A stretch of 64,000 nt of DNA, taken from NCBI RefSeq assembly GCF_003610495.1, contig NZ_RAPK01000007.1, positions 248,001 to 312,000 of the forward strand. The letters are read 5' to 3'. This DNA is from Sinobaca qinghaiensis (lineage in GTDB: Bacteria > Bacillota > Bacilli > Bacillales > Marinococcaceae). Every line of letters starts with the position of its first letter. Within the stretch, counting starts at the first letter, position 1. A program made the position numbers and the translations under genes. Under the pieces are notes generated by a model. It was given only the letters and a program-made list of their open reading frames with translations. It did no database searches and was not told the DNA's origin. Positions 27,606-37,789 of the stretch are shown here, piece after piece.

Positions 27606-28988
27606 TTAATCTTCTGCCTGCACATTTCCGGGAAGCAGGAGCTCCGTCCAAATGGCGGTCCAGCCGTTTTGTTCCCGGCTGCCGTTTTCCGCTGCCAGAT
27701 CCATAGTGGAAAGATCATTAACATAAATAGTCACTTCCGAATGCTTTTTCACAGAAGAACCAGCCGCCGGCAGCTGGCCGGTTGTCTCCCCGCTGGCTCT
27801 ATCCTCAATTGTTACTTCCTCCGGCAAAGCAGCAAGCCCTTTATTTTCCAGACGTTCCAAAGCTTCATCGGCATGCAGGCCTTCCAGTTCAGGAACATTC
27901 ACGTCTTCTACGCTTAATATTTCAGGAACAAACGTAAAGGCTGCAACAATTGATGCAAACACGAGAAGCAGTACAATGAGAAAAGACAAAAACCAGCTGT
28001 TTTTCTGGGACGGGCTTTTTTTTCTTCCACTGGTATCTTCTCTCGGGCCCGTAACAGCCTGCACCGGCAGTATTTTTGTTTCCTCACTCTCGGCATCAGG
28101 TCCTGTATATACAGAGGCCATCGCCAGCGTCTGATAAAACCCTATATAAGGCGCTTCATTTTTTCTGCTTTCCTGCAGGGATGTCTGCAGGTCTTCTTTC
28201 ATGGAAAACGCAGTCTGGTAACGGTCATCCGGATCTTTTTCGACAGCCCGGAGAATGATGTTTTCTATGCTCTGGGGCAGCCCGTACCGCCTGTCTGTCG
28301 GCATCGGTATGCTTTCCTGGATGTGCATTAAAGCAATACTGACTGCCGACTCCGCTTTAAAGGGCAGACTTCCCGTAACCATCTCAAACAGGAGAATCCC
28401 GAGAGAATATATATCGGCACGGTGAGTGATAACGCTTCCTTTCGCCTGTTCCGGCGATAAATAATGGACGGATCCGATGACGGAGTTTGTGTGCGTAATC
28501 GTAGCCGAAGAGGCCGCTCTGGCTATCCCAAAATCAGCTACTTTGGCAGTGCTGTTTTCTATAAGTATATTCTGCGGCTTTAAATCTCTATGCACGACTC
28601 TATTGGCATGAGCCTGCTCAATAGCGCCAAGAACCTGCTTCATGATTTCCACTGCTTCTTCCACAGGAAGCGGTCCTTCTTGCGTAATCTTTTCTTTCAG
28701 CGTAATGCCTTCTACATATTCCATCACGATGTAATACGTATCTTCATCTTCCCCCACGTCATAAATATTTACAATATGAGGATGATGGAGGCTGGTGGCT
28801 GCCTGGGCTTCACGATGGAAGCGCCTGATAAAGTCGTTGTCTGCGTTAAATTGAGGCTGCAGAATTTTCACAGCGACGAACCGCTCCAAAATGATGTCAT
28901 TGGCTTTATATACATGAGCCATGCCGCCCACGCCGATAAGGCTGATGATTTCATAACGGTCGCTCATTCGTTTGCCGATCAGGTCCAT
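27606..28988 (-). CDS. prkC: Ser/Thr protein kinase PrkC with a single PASTA repeat
   Basis: Membrane eukaryotic-type kinase sensing peptidoglycan fragments. The 460-residue product has a complete kinase domain: GVGGMAHVYK (19-28), Lys41, HRDLKPQN (133-140), DFG (152-154) and SPE (178-180); one membrane segment (about 332-354); and one extracellular PASTA-like repeat (about 362-425) with a short tail. B. subtilis PrkC is about 650 residues with three PASTA repeats. The stop lies 11 bases before rsgA, so there is no room for a lost extension. The ATG overlaps the prpC stop (TGATG). Confidence 0.95.
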   Translation of the reverse strand: MDLIGKRMSDRYEIISLIGVGGMAHVYKANDIILERFVAVKILQPQFNADNDFIRRFHREAQAATSLHHPHIVNIYDVGEDEDTYYIVMEYVEGITLKEKITQEGPLPVEEAVEIMKQVLGAIEQAHANRVVHRDLKPQNILIENSTAKVADFGIARAASSATITHTNSVIGSVHYLSPEQAKGSVITHRADIYSLGILLFEMVTGSLPFKAESAVSIALMHIQESIPMPTDRRYGLPQSIENIILRAVEKDPDDRYQTAFSMKEDLQTSLQESRKNEAPYIGFYQTLAMASVYTGPDAESEETKILPVQAVTGPREDTSGRKKSPSQKNSWFLSFLIVLLLVFASIVAAFTFVPEILSVEDVNVPELEGLHADEALERLENKGLAALPEEVTIEDRASGETTGQLPAAGSSVKKHSEVTIYVNDLSTMDLAAENGSREQNGWTAIWTELLLPGNVQAED

Positions 28989-29743
28989 CACTGCATCCTC
29001 CTTTTCATCGAAAAGGAATTAATTACTGCAGCTATCGTAATGTTGTCTTCTCCGCCACGGTCGTTTGCTTTATGTACAATCCTTTCCACCGCTTCTTCTA
29101 CAGAGCTTCTGCTCTGCAGCAAGTCAGCGATTTCCAGGCTTGTTACTTTATTGGAAAGGCCGTCTGAGCACAAAAAGACGCCTTCCCCTTTATCCCATTC
29201 CATAACAGAAGCATCACATTTAACGTTTTTATCCGTACCAAGCGCACGGGTTAGTACATTTTTTCTAGGATGGCTTTCTGCTTCCTGTTCCGTTAATTCG
29301 CCTCTTAGACGAAGTTCGTTTACTAGAGAGTGATCCTGCGTTTTTTGATATACACCTTGTTCATCGAATACATAAGCACGGCTGTCTCCTACATGAGCGA
29401 TTGCTATAAACCCCGGGGTGCATACAGCAGCAACGGCAGTAGTTCCCATTCCCTGCAGATATACGTCCTGACGGGACAGCTCAAAAATAGCCGCATTGAC
29501 CTTTTCCATCCGATTGATAAGCCAGGCTCTTGCTTCTTCCGGAAGCAGCGGGAACGGTTCATGCTCCCACTCCTTTTTTAATATTTCCAGAGCAGCAGCA
29601 CTGGCTGTATCTCCTGCCTGGTGCCCGCCCATTCCATCACAAACGACTGCCAAATACTCACCGCTTTGGTTTTTAAAAATCCCTGCGGCATCTTCATTGT
29701 GTCTTCTTACTTTGCCGGTAATGGTTTTATACGCCTGCTTCAA
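28988..29743 (-). CDS. prpC: PP2C-type protein phosphatase PrpC
   Basis: Mn-dependent phosphatase opposing PrkC. Motifs TGKVRRHNED, VVCDGMGGHQAGD, HVGDSRAYVFD and CSDGLS mark a PP2C enzyme. The frame is open upstream into rlmN, but the family N-terminus lines up best with a TTG at 29743 preceded by GAGGTG (251 residues); a GTG at 29755 is the alternative. It begins near the rlmN stop and overlaps prkC by one base. Confidence 0.94.
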   Translation of the reverse strand: MKQAYKTITGKVRRHNEDAAGIFKNQSGEYLAVVCDGMGGHQAGDTASAAALEILKKEWEHEPFPLLPEEARAWLINRMEKVNAAIFELSRQDVYLQGMGTTAVAAVCTPGFIAIAHVGDSRAYVFDEQGVYQKTQDHSLVNELRLRGELTEQEAESHPRKNVLTRALGTDKNVKCDASVMEWDKGEGVFLCSDGLSNKVTSLEIADLLQSRSSVEEAVERIVHKANDRGGEDNITIAAVINSFSMKRRMQ

Positions 29744-29756
29744 GGAGCGGTTCACC

Positions 29757-30839
29757 TCACTTCTTTTTTCCTTCGTTCGCACGGAGCTGGCCGCAGGCAG
29801 CATCAATATCATGACCCTGTTCACGGCGGATCGTTACGTTGACTCCCGCTTCTTTGAGTGTTTTTTCAAAAGCAAAGATATCTTCCCGTTTAGTCCGTAC
29901 ATAATCCCGCTCCGGTACATGGTTCACGGGTATTAAGTTCACGTGGCATTTAAGGCCTTTGATAAGTTCAGCAAGCTGTTTTGCATGTTCCACCTGATCG
30001 TTGACGCCGCCGAAAAGACCGTACTCAAACGTAACCCGGCGGTTCGTCGTTTCCTGGTAATACTTAATTGACTCCATAAGTTTATCCAGCGGCCATGCGC
30101 GGTTTACCGGCATCAGGCGGCTTCTTATTTCTGTCGTCGGCGCATGAAGGGAAACGGCAAAATTAATCTGCAGTTTTTCATCCGCAAAATCATAAATTTT
30201 AGGTACGACACCACTTGTGGAAACCGTGATATGTCTTGCACCAATATTTAAGCCTTTGTCGTGATTAATAACTTTTAAAAACCCAATCAGTTCTTTATAG
30301 TTGTCAAATGGTTCTCCAATCCCCATTACAACAACAGAGCTGACCCGTTCTCCTTTTTCATCAAGCGCGCGCTGGGAAGCGAGCACCTGAGCCGTAATTT
30401 CTCCGGCTTCCAGGTTACGCTTTAAGCCGCCAAGCGTGGAAGCGCAGAACGTACAGCCGAGTCTGCAGCCTACCTGGCTCGTTACACATACGCTGTTGCC
30501 GTATCCATGCTTCATAACAACTGTTTCAATCGTATTGCCGTCCTCAAGTTCAAACAACAGCTTCACTGTTCCGTCTACGGATTCCTGCTTGGCTACTTCT
30601 TTAAGCGGCGTAATGGAAAATGTGCTGCTGAGTCTCTCTCTGAGCGCTTTGGACAGGTTTGTCATTTCGTCAAACTGCTCCACCCGTTTGTCATAGAGCC
30701 AGTAGAAGATCTGGTCAGCCCTAAAGGACGGCTCCCCTGCTTCCTGCAGCCACGCTTTTAAATCGTCAAACTGAAGCGTGTATACCGATCCTTTTTTTCC
30801 TGCGATTTCTGCCTGTACTTCTTTTTTTAATTCCTGCAT
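29757..30839 (-). CDS. rlmN: 23S rRNA/tRNA adenine-C2 methyltransferase RlmN
   Basis: Radical-SAM enzyme methylating A2503 of 23S rRNA and A37 of some tRNAs. The 360-residue product has the CxxxCxxC cluster in [23 protein letters not shown], and the C-terminal catalytic region [24 protein letters not shown] precedes the ATG. It lies 15 bases after rsmB. Confidence 0.96.
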   Translation of the reverse strand: MQELKKEVQAEIAGKKGSVYTLQFDDLKAWLQEAGEPSFRADQIFYWLYDKRVEQFDEMTNLSKALRERLSSTFSITPLKEVAKQESVDGTVKLLFELEDGNTIETVVMKHGYGNSVCVTSQVGCRLGCTFCASTLGGLKRNLEAGEITAQVLASQRALDEKGERVSSVVVMGIGEPFDNYKELIGFLKVINHDKGLNIGARHITVSTSGVVPKIYDFADEKLQINFAVSLHAPTTEIRSRLMPVNRAWPLDKLMESIKYYQETTNRRVTFEYGLFGGVNDQVEHAKQLAELIKGLKCHVNLIPVNHVPERDYVRTKREDIFAFEKTLKEAGVNVTIRREQGHDIDAACGQLRANEGKKK

Positions 30840-30854
30840 ATAAAATCCCTCTTT

Positions 30855-32201
30855 CTAACCTTTTCTTTCAAATGCCGCCATGTAAAATCCGTCCGTCTCG
30901 TAATTGTGCGGAAGAATGGTCCATTCACTTCCGCTTTCCGTGTCCTGAGTTAAGCGTCTTTTCATGGAATCATCCCGAACAAAGGAAGGGTGGGCTTCTA
31001 AAAATGCCTTCACTACCTGTTCGTTTTCTTCCGGACGCACTGTGCATGTACTATACACGATCCTGCCGCCTATTTTCAAGGTTTTAGCTGCTTCTGTTAA
31101 TATATCATACTGTACCGAAGGCAGGGAAATTAAGTCATCCGGCTTTTTGTTCCATTTTAATTCCGGTTTTCTGCGGATTACTCCCATACCGCTGCAGGGA
31201 GCATCGATAAGAATACGATCGTAATGCTGCTCGTCTATCTCGGTTAAAATATTTCTGGCATCCAGCTTTTTCGTTGAAATAATGGAAAGTTCAAGCCTTT
31301 CCGCCTGTTCTTCAATATGCCTGAGTTTTTTTTGATGAAGGTCAAACGCATGAACACTTCCCTGATTATGCATTCGCTCAGCAATGTGGGTTGTTTTTCC
31401 GCCCGGTGCGGCGCATGCATCAAGTACGGTCATACCTGCTTTGGCATCAAGCGCTGCTGCTACAAGCATCGAGCTTTCGTCCTGTATCGTAAAATAACCT
31501 TCATTGTATGCTTTTGTCATCAGCACATTTCCAGTCAGTACAATGAGAGCATCTTCGGACAAGGCTCCTTTTTCTGTATCACAGCCTTCACGTTCCAGCT
31601 TTTCCATCACTTCTTCTCTTGACGCTTTCATGCGGTTAACCCGGATACTCGTCTGCGGGGGTACAAGATTCTGAGCGGCCATTGCTGCCGTATTCTCTTG
31701 GCCGTAGGCGGTTTCCCATTCTTCCAGAAGCCACCGGGGATGGCTGTACTCTACAGAAAGCTTTTCCAATCTTTCCATCTGTTCCGGAAGTGCAGGAAAG
31801 CCGGCGCGTTGATATGAACGAAGCACGGCGTTCACAAGACTGCCGATTCCTTCGTGGCCTTTTTCTTTAGCAATGCGGACGGCCTCGTACAGCACGGCTC
31901 TTTCCGGCACGCGGTCCAGATAAATCATCTGATACAGCGACATTCTTAATAAGGATGCCACCCATGTTTGTAAAGAGCCGACCCCTTTTTTTACATGAGC
32001 ATTCAGGCAGTAATCAAGCGTATTTCTTCTTTTGATCGTGCCGTAGACAAGCTCGGTGAGAAGCGCGGTATCCCGTTCGGGCACGAGACGGTCTTTAATG
32101 GCTGCGTCCAGTACTAAATGGCTGTATGCCCCTTCTTTTTCCACCCGTTCTATTAAAGAAACGGCAATGCTTCTAACGTCATTCGGCTGTTTAGTCTTCA
32201 C
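30855..32201 (-). CDS. rsmB: 16S rRNA (cytosine967-C5)-methyltransferase RsmB
   Basis: Methylates C967 of 16S rRNA. An N-terminal NusB-like RNA-binding domain (about 1-140) is followed by the SAM domain [29 protein letters not shown] and the catalytic Cys in [10 protein letters not shown]. The start is uncertain: GTG at 32201 gives 448 residues, close to the B. subtilis protein, while a TTG at 32225 is also possible. It overlaps the end of fmt. Confidence 0.94.
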   Translation of the reverse strand: MKTKQPNDVRSIAVSLIERVEKEGAYSHLVLDAAIKDRLVPERDTALLTELVYGTIKRRNTLDYCLNAHVKKGVGSLQTWVASLLRMSLYQMIYLDRVPERAVLYEAVRIAKEKGHEGIGSLVNAVLRSYQRAGFPALPEQMERLEKLSVEYSHPRWLLEEWETAYGQENTAAMAAQNLVPPQTSIRVNRMKASREEVMEKLEREGCDTEKGALSEDALIVLTGNVLMTKAYNEGYFTIQDESSMLVAAALDAKAGMTVLDACAAPGGKTTHIAERMHNQGSVHAFDLHQKKLRHIEEQAERLELSIISTKKLDARNILTEIDEQHYDRILIDAPCSGMGVIRRKPELKWNKKPDDLISLPSVQYDILTEAAKTLKIGGRIVYSTCTVRPEENEQVVKAFLEAHPSFVRDDSMKRRLTQDTESGSEWTILPHNYETDGFYMAAFERKG

Positions 32202-33135
32202 TCGTGAAACGCTTCCCCTCTTCAAATGGATGCCTGCCTCTCAGCAGTTCTTCAACGGTCATTTTCTTTTTTCCGGATGGCTGGAGCTCCGTAACGGCAA
32301 GAAGCTGGTGGTCGCCTGCCGTAATCCAGATCGAATCTGGTTTTACTGCTGCAATTTCGCCCGGTTTCCCTTCGGACTCTTCATCCAGCCGTACTGTTTT
32401 TCTGATTTTATATAATTTGTTTTCAAATGTGGTGTAGGCTACAGGCCACGGAAACAATCCCCGTACTTGATTATGAATATCCCGGGCGGGACGGTTCCAG
32501 TCAATTTTCTCCTGGTCTCTTGTAATGTTGGAAGCAAACGTAGCTTCTGCTTCATTCTGCTTTTGCGGAGAAACTTCTCCTGACTTTAGAACTGGAATAG
32601 TTTCCAATAGAAGCTTAGCACCGGCTCCGCTTAATTTATCATGAATCGTTCCGGTCGTATCATCCTCTTCAATCGATACTTCCACCTGGGTAATAATGTC
32701 TCCGGCATCAAGCTTTGGCACCATATACATAATGGTTACGCCGGTTTTCTTTTCTCCATCCATGACCGCCTGATGGATGGGGGCGCCTCCCCTGTATTTA
32801 GGAAGCAGGGAGGCGTGGACATTCACGGCTCCAAGTGCCGGCGTATCCAACAGCTCCTTTGGAAGGATCTGCCCATAGGCCGCGGTAACAATCAGGTCCG
32901 GCTGAAGGGAAATGATTTCTGCAAGCTCCGGACTGCCTTTCAGCTTTTCCGGCTGCAGCACTTTCAGACCCTGCCTGATGGCTTCTTCTTTTACCGGGGG
33001 CGGAGAAAGTATTTTTTTTCTTCCTTTCGGACGATCCGGCTGCGTCACTACTGCCGCTATCGTATACTCTTCTTTGACCAGCCCCTGCAGAACCGGGACG
33101 GAAAAATCAGGTGTTCCCATAAACACAATATTCAT
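32191..33135 (-). CDS. fmt: Methionyl-tRNA formyltransferase
   Basis: Formylates initiator Met-tRNA. The start at 33135 (AAGGAG upstream) gives 314 residues starting [30 protein letters not shown] carries the catalytic Asn-His and is typical. In B. subtilis def (peptide deformylase) lies directly upstream; here def is absent and a terminator occupies the gap to priA. Confidence 0.96.
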   Translation of the reverse strand: MNIVFMGTPDFSVPVLQGLVKEEYTIAAVVTQPDRPKGRKKILSPPPVKEEAIRQGLKVLQPEKLKGSPELAEIISLQPDLIVTAAYGQILPKELLDTPALGAVNVHASLLPKYRGGAPIHQAVMDGEKKTGVTIMYMVPKLDAGDIITQVEVSIEEDDTTGTIHDKLSGAGAKLLLETIPVLKSGEVSPQKQNEAEATFASNITRDQEKIDWNRPARDIHNQVRGLFPWPVAYTTFENKLYKIRKTVRLDEESEGKPGEIAAVKPDSIWITAGDHQLLAVTELQPSGKKKMTVEELLRGRHPFEEGKRFTSED

Positions 33136-33186
33136 GATCCGTGTCTCCTTTTCTTCTAACGATGGACGTTTGGAACAAACAAACAA

Positions 33187-33222
33187 CCCCGCTCTCCATT
33201 TGTCACGATGGTCCGCGGGGCT
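33187..33222 (-). terminator. Probable terminator after priA
   Basis: Minus-strand stem CCCCGC/GCGGGG with a second inner stem CCAT/ATGG, followed by TTGTTTGTTTG. It starts a few bases after the priA stop. No clear promoter was seen between it and fmt. Confidence 0.65.
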
Positions 33223-33226
33223 CTAT

Positions 33227-35638
33227 TTACATAAACATATAAGGATACATATCCATGGAAAGCTGAAGCTTTCCTTTGGCAATTTCCGAATTGTAACGCT
33301 CTGCTACAGATTGAAGCACCTTTGTAAGTTCAGGTTCATTTTTATATTTTATCATGCATTGATACCGATATCTATCTTTAATCCTTGCAATAGGAGAAAC
33401 CGTAGGACCCAGTACTACTGCTTTTTCAGAGAGGGAACTGCGGATATACTCCGTAATTTTATCTGCTGTTTTCATAACTTCTGCCAGATCTTCGTGGGCT
33501 GCATTAACCATCGCTAAATAATAAAACGGCGGATAACCCCCCCGCCTGCGCTGGAGCATTTCTTCCTGATAGAAGGCTTTATAGTTATGGGTTTTTGCAT
33601 GCTGGATGCTGTAGTGCTCAGGCGTATAGGATTGAACAACGACCTCACCCTTTAATTCATCTCTTCCTGCCCGTCCGCTTACCTGGGTGAGAAGCTGAAA
33701 CGTCCGTTCCGCCGCACGGAAGTCCGGAAGATGCAGCATCGTATCCGCCGCCAGAATGCCGGCCAGCGTAATTTTAGGGAAGTCGAGACCTTTTGCTATC
33801 ATCTGTGTGCCAAGAAGAATGTCCGCTTCCCCGCGCCCGAATGCATCAAGCAGTTTTTCGTGCGAACCTTTCCGGCTCGTCGTATCCATATCCATTCGGA
33901 TCACGCGGGCTTCCGGGAGAAGCCTTGTCAGCTCTTCTTCCACTTTCTGCGTGCCCGTGCCGAAAAAACGAATCTGACTGCTCTGGCAGGAGGGGCACGT
34001 GTGCAGCATCTGCTCTTCGTGTCCGCAGTAATGGCACTTTAAACGGCGGTTTGTATGATGGTAGGTGAGCGTAATTTCGCAGTGCGGACAGGAAGGCGTA
34101 AATCCGCAGTCCCGGCACATCACAAAAGTCGAATGCCCGCGGCGGTTTAAAAACAGGACGCTCTGCTCTTTTTTATCAATACGCTCTTTTAACTTATCGA
34201 GCAGAAGCGTGGAAAAGACGGAGCGGTTTCCCTGCCGGAGCTCTTCTCTCATATCCTGAATGGTTACTTCAGGCATGGCTTTGCGGTTCACGCGCTGCGG
34301 AAGCTCGAGCAGTGTGTAGACGCCTTTCTCAGCACGTACATAGGATTCGAGACTTGGCGTTGCGCTGCCAAACACCACAGGACAGTGGTGATATTCGGCC
34401 CGCCAAATGGCAACGTGCTTTGCATGATAGCGCGGATGATCCTCCTGCTTATAGCTCCCTTCATGCTCCTCATCCATAACAATTAGTCCCAGATTATCAA
34501 AAGGCGCAAATACGGCCGACCTCGCCCCTACCGCTACCTTCACTTCCTTCCGGTGAATCTTCCGCCATTCGTCATACTTTTCCCCGGCGGAAAGGGCACT
34601 ATGCAGAACAGCCACTTCGGCTCCAAATCTTCCTTTAAATCGATTAACCATCTGCGGAGTTAATGAAATTTCCGGAACAAGAACAATGGCTTCCTTCCCC
34701 TGCGAGATTACCTCATCGATAGCCTGCAGGTATACTTCGGTCTTTCCGCTTCCGGTAACGCCATGAAGCAGATAAGAATCTGTCCGGCCTTTGTGGAGGC
34801 TTTCCAGAATATTATCCACCGCTGTCTGCTGTTCTTCCATTAATGGCAGCGCGGTTGATTTTTGAAACATTTTATCTTTGTAGGGATCCCGGTAAAACTC
34901 TGTCTTTTTTTCGATAAGAAGGCCTTTGTCCACTAGAGCACGGACTGCCTGGCGGCCGGCTTCCGTTTTTTCAAGCAGTTCGGGCTGGGCAATTTCTTTA
35001 TCTCCCAGTTCGTTCTGCATCCACTCAACAATCTGCTGCTGTTTTTTGGCGTTTCCTGATAGATTGTGTTTAGACCCGGCTGCCTGATATTCCTTTGCTA
35101 AAGACAAAATCGTCTGCATCTTTTTTTCAGTGCGGTTTTTTAATAAATAATCGACGATAACACGCCCTGCCTGAATTTCTTCATTAAGAAGCTTCATGGC
35201 CTTCTTCTCTGCCGGAAAAGCTTCCCAGTCCAGAATCGTTTTCCCGGCAAAGGCGTCCGCAATTTCTACAGGCACGGCTTCAGAATCCTCCGCTAAAAAC
35301 AGTCTTTTTTTCGGCTTTGCCCGGATTGCTGAAGGAACCATGGACTGGTAGGCTGTAATCAAAAAGCACACCGTTTCTTCTGCAATCCACCGGCCGAGCT
35401 GGAGAAGCTCTCCGCTTAGAACCGGAGAAGGATCGAGCAGGGAGGTGATTTCTTTAATACGCTTTACTTCCGTAGAGGCTGTCGTGTCCGTCACAAACCC
35501 CTGAATCTGCCGGGGTCCGAAAGGTACGTTCACTCTCATTCCGGGCTGGATAAACTCTTCCATTTCTTCCGGGATTTTATAATCGTATAACCTGTTTGTC
35601 TGGCCTGTCGGTACATCAACGATAACTTTAGCAATCAT
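33227..35638 (-). CDS. priA: Primosomal protein N' (replication restart helicase PriA)
   Basis: Recognises abandoned forks and reloads the replicative helicase. The 803-residue protein has Walker A GVTGSGKTEVY, DEEH, SATPSLES, and the zinc-binding insert with eight Cys (CRDCGFTPSCPHC, then CHYCGHEE and CPSC). The ATG overlaps the coaBC stop by four bases (ATGA). It is the last gene of yloC-remA-gmk-rpoZ-coaBC-priA. Confidence 0.97.
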   Translation of the reverse strand: MIAKVIVDVPTGQTNRLYDYKIPEEMEEFIQPGMRVNVPFGPRQIQGFVTDTTASTEVKRIKEITSLLDPSPVLSGELLQLGRWIAEETVCFLITAYQSMVPSAIRAKPKKRLFLAEDSEAVPVEIADAFAGKTILDWEAFPAEKKAMKLLNEEIQAGRVIVDYLLKNRTEKKMQTILSLAKEYQAAGSKHNLSGNAKKQQQIVEWMQNELGDKEIAQPELLEKTEAGRQAVRALVDKGLLIEKKTEFYRDPYKDKMFQKSTALPLMEEQQTAVDNILESLHKGRTDSYLLHGVTGSGKTEVYLQAIDEVISQGKEAIVLVPEISLTPQMVNRFKGRFGAEVAVLHSALSAGEKYDEWRKIHRKEVKVAVGARSAVFAPFDNLGLIVMDEEHEGSYKQEDHPRYHAKHVAIWRAEYHHCPVVFGSATPSLESYVRAEKGVYTLLELPQRVNRKAMPEVTIQDMREELRQGNRSVFSTLLLDKLKERIDKKEQSVLFLNRRGHSTFVMCRDCGFTPSCPHCEITLTYHHTNRRLKCHYCGHEEQMLHTCPSCQSSQIRFFGTGTQKVEEELTRLLPEARVIRMDMDTTSRKGSHEKLLDAFGRGEADILLGTQMIAKGLDFPKITLAGILAADTMLHLPDFRAAERTFQLLTQVSGRAGRDELKGEVVVQSYTPEHYSIQHAKTHNYKAFYQEEMLQRRRGGYPPFYYLAMVNAAHEDLAEVMKTADKITEYIRSSLSEKAVVLGPTVSPIARIKDRYRYQCMIKYKNEPELTKVLQSVAERYNSEIAKGKLQLSMDMYPYMFM

Positions 35639-36840
35639 TTCTTATCCGCATCCTCTAACTGATCAACCGTCATAGCAAGAATTGTTTCAGCTATTGCCTG
35701 TTTACTCTGAAGCGGTATATGAACCAGCGGCTTTTCTTTTTGTACAACAAACACTTCATTGGTATCCGCATTAAACCCGGTTCCCTCAGAAGCAATATTG
35801 TTGGCAACAATCATATCGGCATTTTTCCGCTGGAGCTTTTCCTGTGCATAGGATTCAACATTTTCCGATTCCGCTGCAAAACCAATAAGAAAAGGTTTTT
35901 CTGCAAGCGTACCTAATTCCTGCAGTATATCTGTCGTACGTTCCATTTCTATCTGGTGGGTGCCGTCTGTTTTCTTTTCTTTATGAGCCAGCCGTTCTTT
36001 TGCGCGATAGTCACTGACTGCCGCTGCTTTTACAACAACATCCTGGCTGCCGGCTGCCGCCATCACTTCGTGATGCATATCCGCTGCTGAAATAACATCT
36101 ACACGCTTTACACCAGGCGGCGTCTCCAGCTTAACCGGACCTGCGACCAGCGTGACTTCAGCTCCCATGTCAGCTGCAGCTCTGGCGAAAGCAAAACCCA
36201 TCTTTCCGCTGGAAGGGTTGGTCAGAACGCGCACTGGGTCGATGTATTCATGTGTCGGCCCTGCCGTTACAAGGACACGGCGCCCGGCAAGTGCTTTTTT
36301 AGCTTTTTCCTGATGAGATAGAAAGCCAATAATATCTTCCGGCTCTGCCATCCGTCCTTTTCCAATCCAGCCGCACGCCAGGTAGCCTTCACCGGGCTCA
36401 ACAAACCGGTAGCCGTCCTGCTTGAGCTGATTCATGCTGCGCTGTACCGCCGGATGATTGTACATGTTTACGTTCATCGCCGGCACTGCGTACATCGATG
36501 CTTTGGTTGCAAGCGCGGTAGTCGTTACCATATCATCAGCAATTCCATTTGCCAGCTTCCCTAAAATATTGGACGTGGCAGGCGCAATAATAAAAATATC
36601 CGCCCAGTCTGCAATATCAATGTGGGCTACTACTTCGGGTTCTTTTTCAGCAAACGTATCAGTATACACCCGTTCCCTCGTTAACGCCTGAAATGTAAGC
36701 GGCGTAACAAATTCCTGTGCATGATCGGTCATCATTACCTTTACATGAGCCCCGCTCTGCTTGAGCCTGCTGGCCAGTGCAGCTGCTTTAAACGCGGCAA
36801 TACCGCCGCTTACTGCCAGCACTATATTTTTACCCTGCAT
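35635..36840 (-). CDS. coaBC: Phosphopantothenoylcysteine decarboxylase/synthetase
   Basis: Bifunctional coenzyme A enzyme: the N-terminal flavoprotein CoaC (to about 185, with VSGGIAAFKA and PAMNVNMYNHPAV) decarboxylates PPC, and the C-terminal CoaB (from RVLVTAGPTHEYIDPV) joins 4'-phosphopantothenate to cysteine. NPSSGKMGFA is the dimer/substrate loop. 401 residues is normal. It follows rpoZ after a hairpin and overlaps priA. Confidence 0.96.
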   Translation of the reverse strand: MQGKNIVLAVSGGIAAFKAAALASRLKQSGAHVKVMMTDHAQEFVTPLTFQALTRERVYTDTFAEKEPEVVAHIDIADWADIFIIAPATSNILGKLANGIADDMVTTTALATKASMYAVPAMNVNMYNHPAVQRSMNQLKQDGYRFVEPGEGYLACGWIGKGRMAEPEDIIGFLSHQEKAKKALAGRRVLVTAGPTHEYIDPVRVLTNPSSGKMGFAFARAAADMGAEVTLVAGPVKLETPPGVKRVDVISAADMHHEVMAAAGSQDVVVKAAAVSDYRAKERLAHKEKKTDGTHQIEMERTTDILQELGTLAEKPFLIGFAAESENVESYAQEKLQRKNADMIVANNIASEGTGFNADTNEVFVVQKEKPLVHIPLQSKQAIAETILAMTVDQLEDADKK

Positions 36841-36870
36841 CTGCCGTTTCCTCCTGCCATTAATAGATTT

Positions 36871-36908
36871 GAAAAAAAAAGCCGCCCCCCCGTGAAGAAG
36901 GCCGCTGT
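36871..36908 (-). terminator. Hairpin between rpoZ and coaBC
   Basis: Minus strand AGCGGCC pairs with GGGCGGCT (one mismatch) and is followed by nine T. It resembles an intrinsic terminator but lies inside the gmk-rpoZ-coaBC run, so it may be an attenuator that lowers coaBC-priA expression. Confidence 0.6.
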
Positions 36909-36911
36909 CTT

Positions 36912-37142
36912 TTACTTATCCTGCTGCTGTTTGGACGGATCGTCCGAAGCTGTGTAGTCGAGCTTCCCGCGTTCGATTTCTTCCAGAGCCACGCCTACGT
37001 ACTTAGCAGACTTAATGTTGTCAATCATTGGAACAGCTTCTTCCAATTCAAGCAGCTCTCTTGCTCTTCTTGCTGAAATGGTGCATAGCGTATATTTTGA
37101 ATTAATATGAGTCATAAGCGTATCAATAGATGGATATAACAT
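36912..37142 (-). CDS. rpoZ: RNA polymerase omega subunit
   Basis: Stabilises the beta' subunit in RNA polymerase. The ATG at 37142 (GGAGGTC upstream) gives 76 residues: [21 protein letters not shown], then [15 protein letters not shown], the omega signature, with a Gln-rich tail. It begins two bases after the gmk stop codon. Confidence 0.95.
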   Translation of the reverse strand: MLYPSIDTLMTHINSKYTLCTISARRARELLELEEAVPMIDNIKSAKYVGVALEEIERGKLDYTASDDPSKQQQDK

Positions 37143-37143
37143 A

Positions 37144-37758
37144 TTATTCGACCTCCACTGCTTTTTTGTATTTGTCAATCAGCCGTTCTTTTCTGCAGTG
37201 CTCCGCAGTAACAATCGACTGCACACGTTCGACTGCTTTGTCTACTTCATCATTTTGCACGACATAATCGTAATAGTCCATCATCTCGATTTCTTCTTTC
37301 GCAATATCCATGCGTTTGTTAATGATATCGGCTGTTTCCGTTCCCCGCTTTGTAATTCTATCACGAAGTTCAGCCAGACTTGGCGGAATCAGGAAAATAA
37401 ATATCCCTTCCGGATGTTTTTCCCTTACTTTCTTTGCTCCCTGCACTTCAATTTCAAGAATGACGTCGCGTCCTTCTTCAATGGTATCGAGTACATAATC
37501 AATCGGTGTGCCGTAATAATTATCTACATATTTGGCATGCTCAAGCAGTTTATCCTGCTTAATCATTTCTTCAAACGCCTCGTGGGTTTTGAAAAAATAG
37601 TTTACACCATCTATTTCTCCTTCACGCGGCTTTCTTGTAGTAGCAGAGACAGAATACTCAATGCTGCTGTCTTTCTGCCGCAAAGCGCTGCAAACCGTGC
37701 CTTTGCCCACACCGGCCGGACCCGATAATACGATGAGCAGCCCCTTATCGTCTTTCAT
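37144..37758 (-). CDS. gmk: Guanylate kinase
   Basis: Converts GMP to GDP with ATP. The start at 37758 (GGAAGG upstream) gives 204 residues; the frame also allows a TTG three codons earlier. P-loop [31 protein letters not shown] and [11 protein letters not shown] are conserved. It lies between remA and rpoZ as in B. subtilis. Confidence 0.97.
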   Translation of the reverse strand: MKDDKGLLIVLSGPAGVGKGTVCSALRQKDSSIEYSVSATTRKPREGEIDGVNYFFKTHEAFEEMIKQDKLLEHAKYVDNYYGTPIDYVLDTIEEGRDVILEIEVQGAKKVREKHPEGIFIFLIPPSLAELRDRITKRGTETADIINKRMDIAKEEIEMMDYYDYVVQNDEVDKAVERVQSIVTAEHCRKERLIDKYKKAVEVE

Positions 37759-37789
37759 AATACACAACGTCCTTCCTTCTGTTCAAAAG

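Noticed and set aside
28590-29333. 247-codon plus-strand ORF
   Set aside because: It lies antisense to prkC and prpC, has no ribosome site and no recognisable domain; both genes underneath are certain.
36841-36908. Possible separate coaBC promoter
   Set aside because: No -10/-35 pair could be found between the hairpin and the coaBC start.
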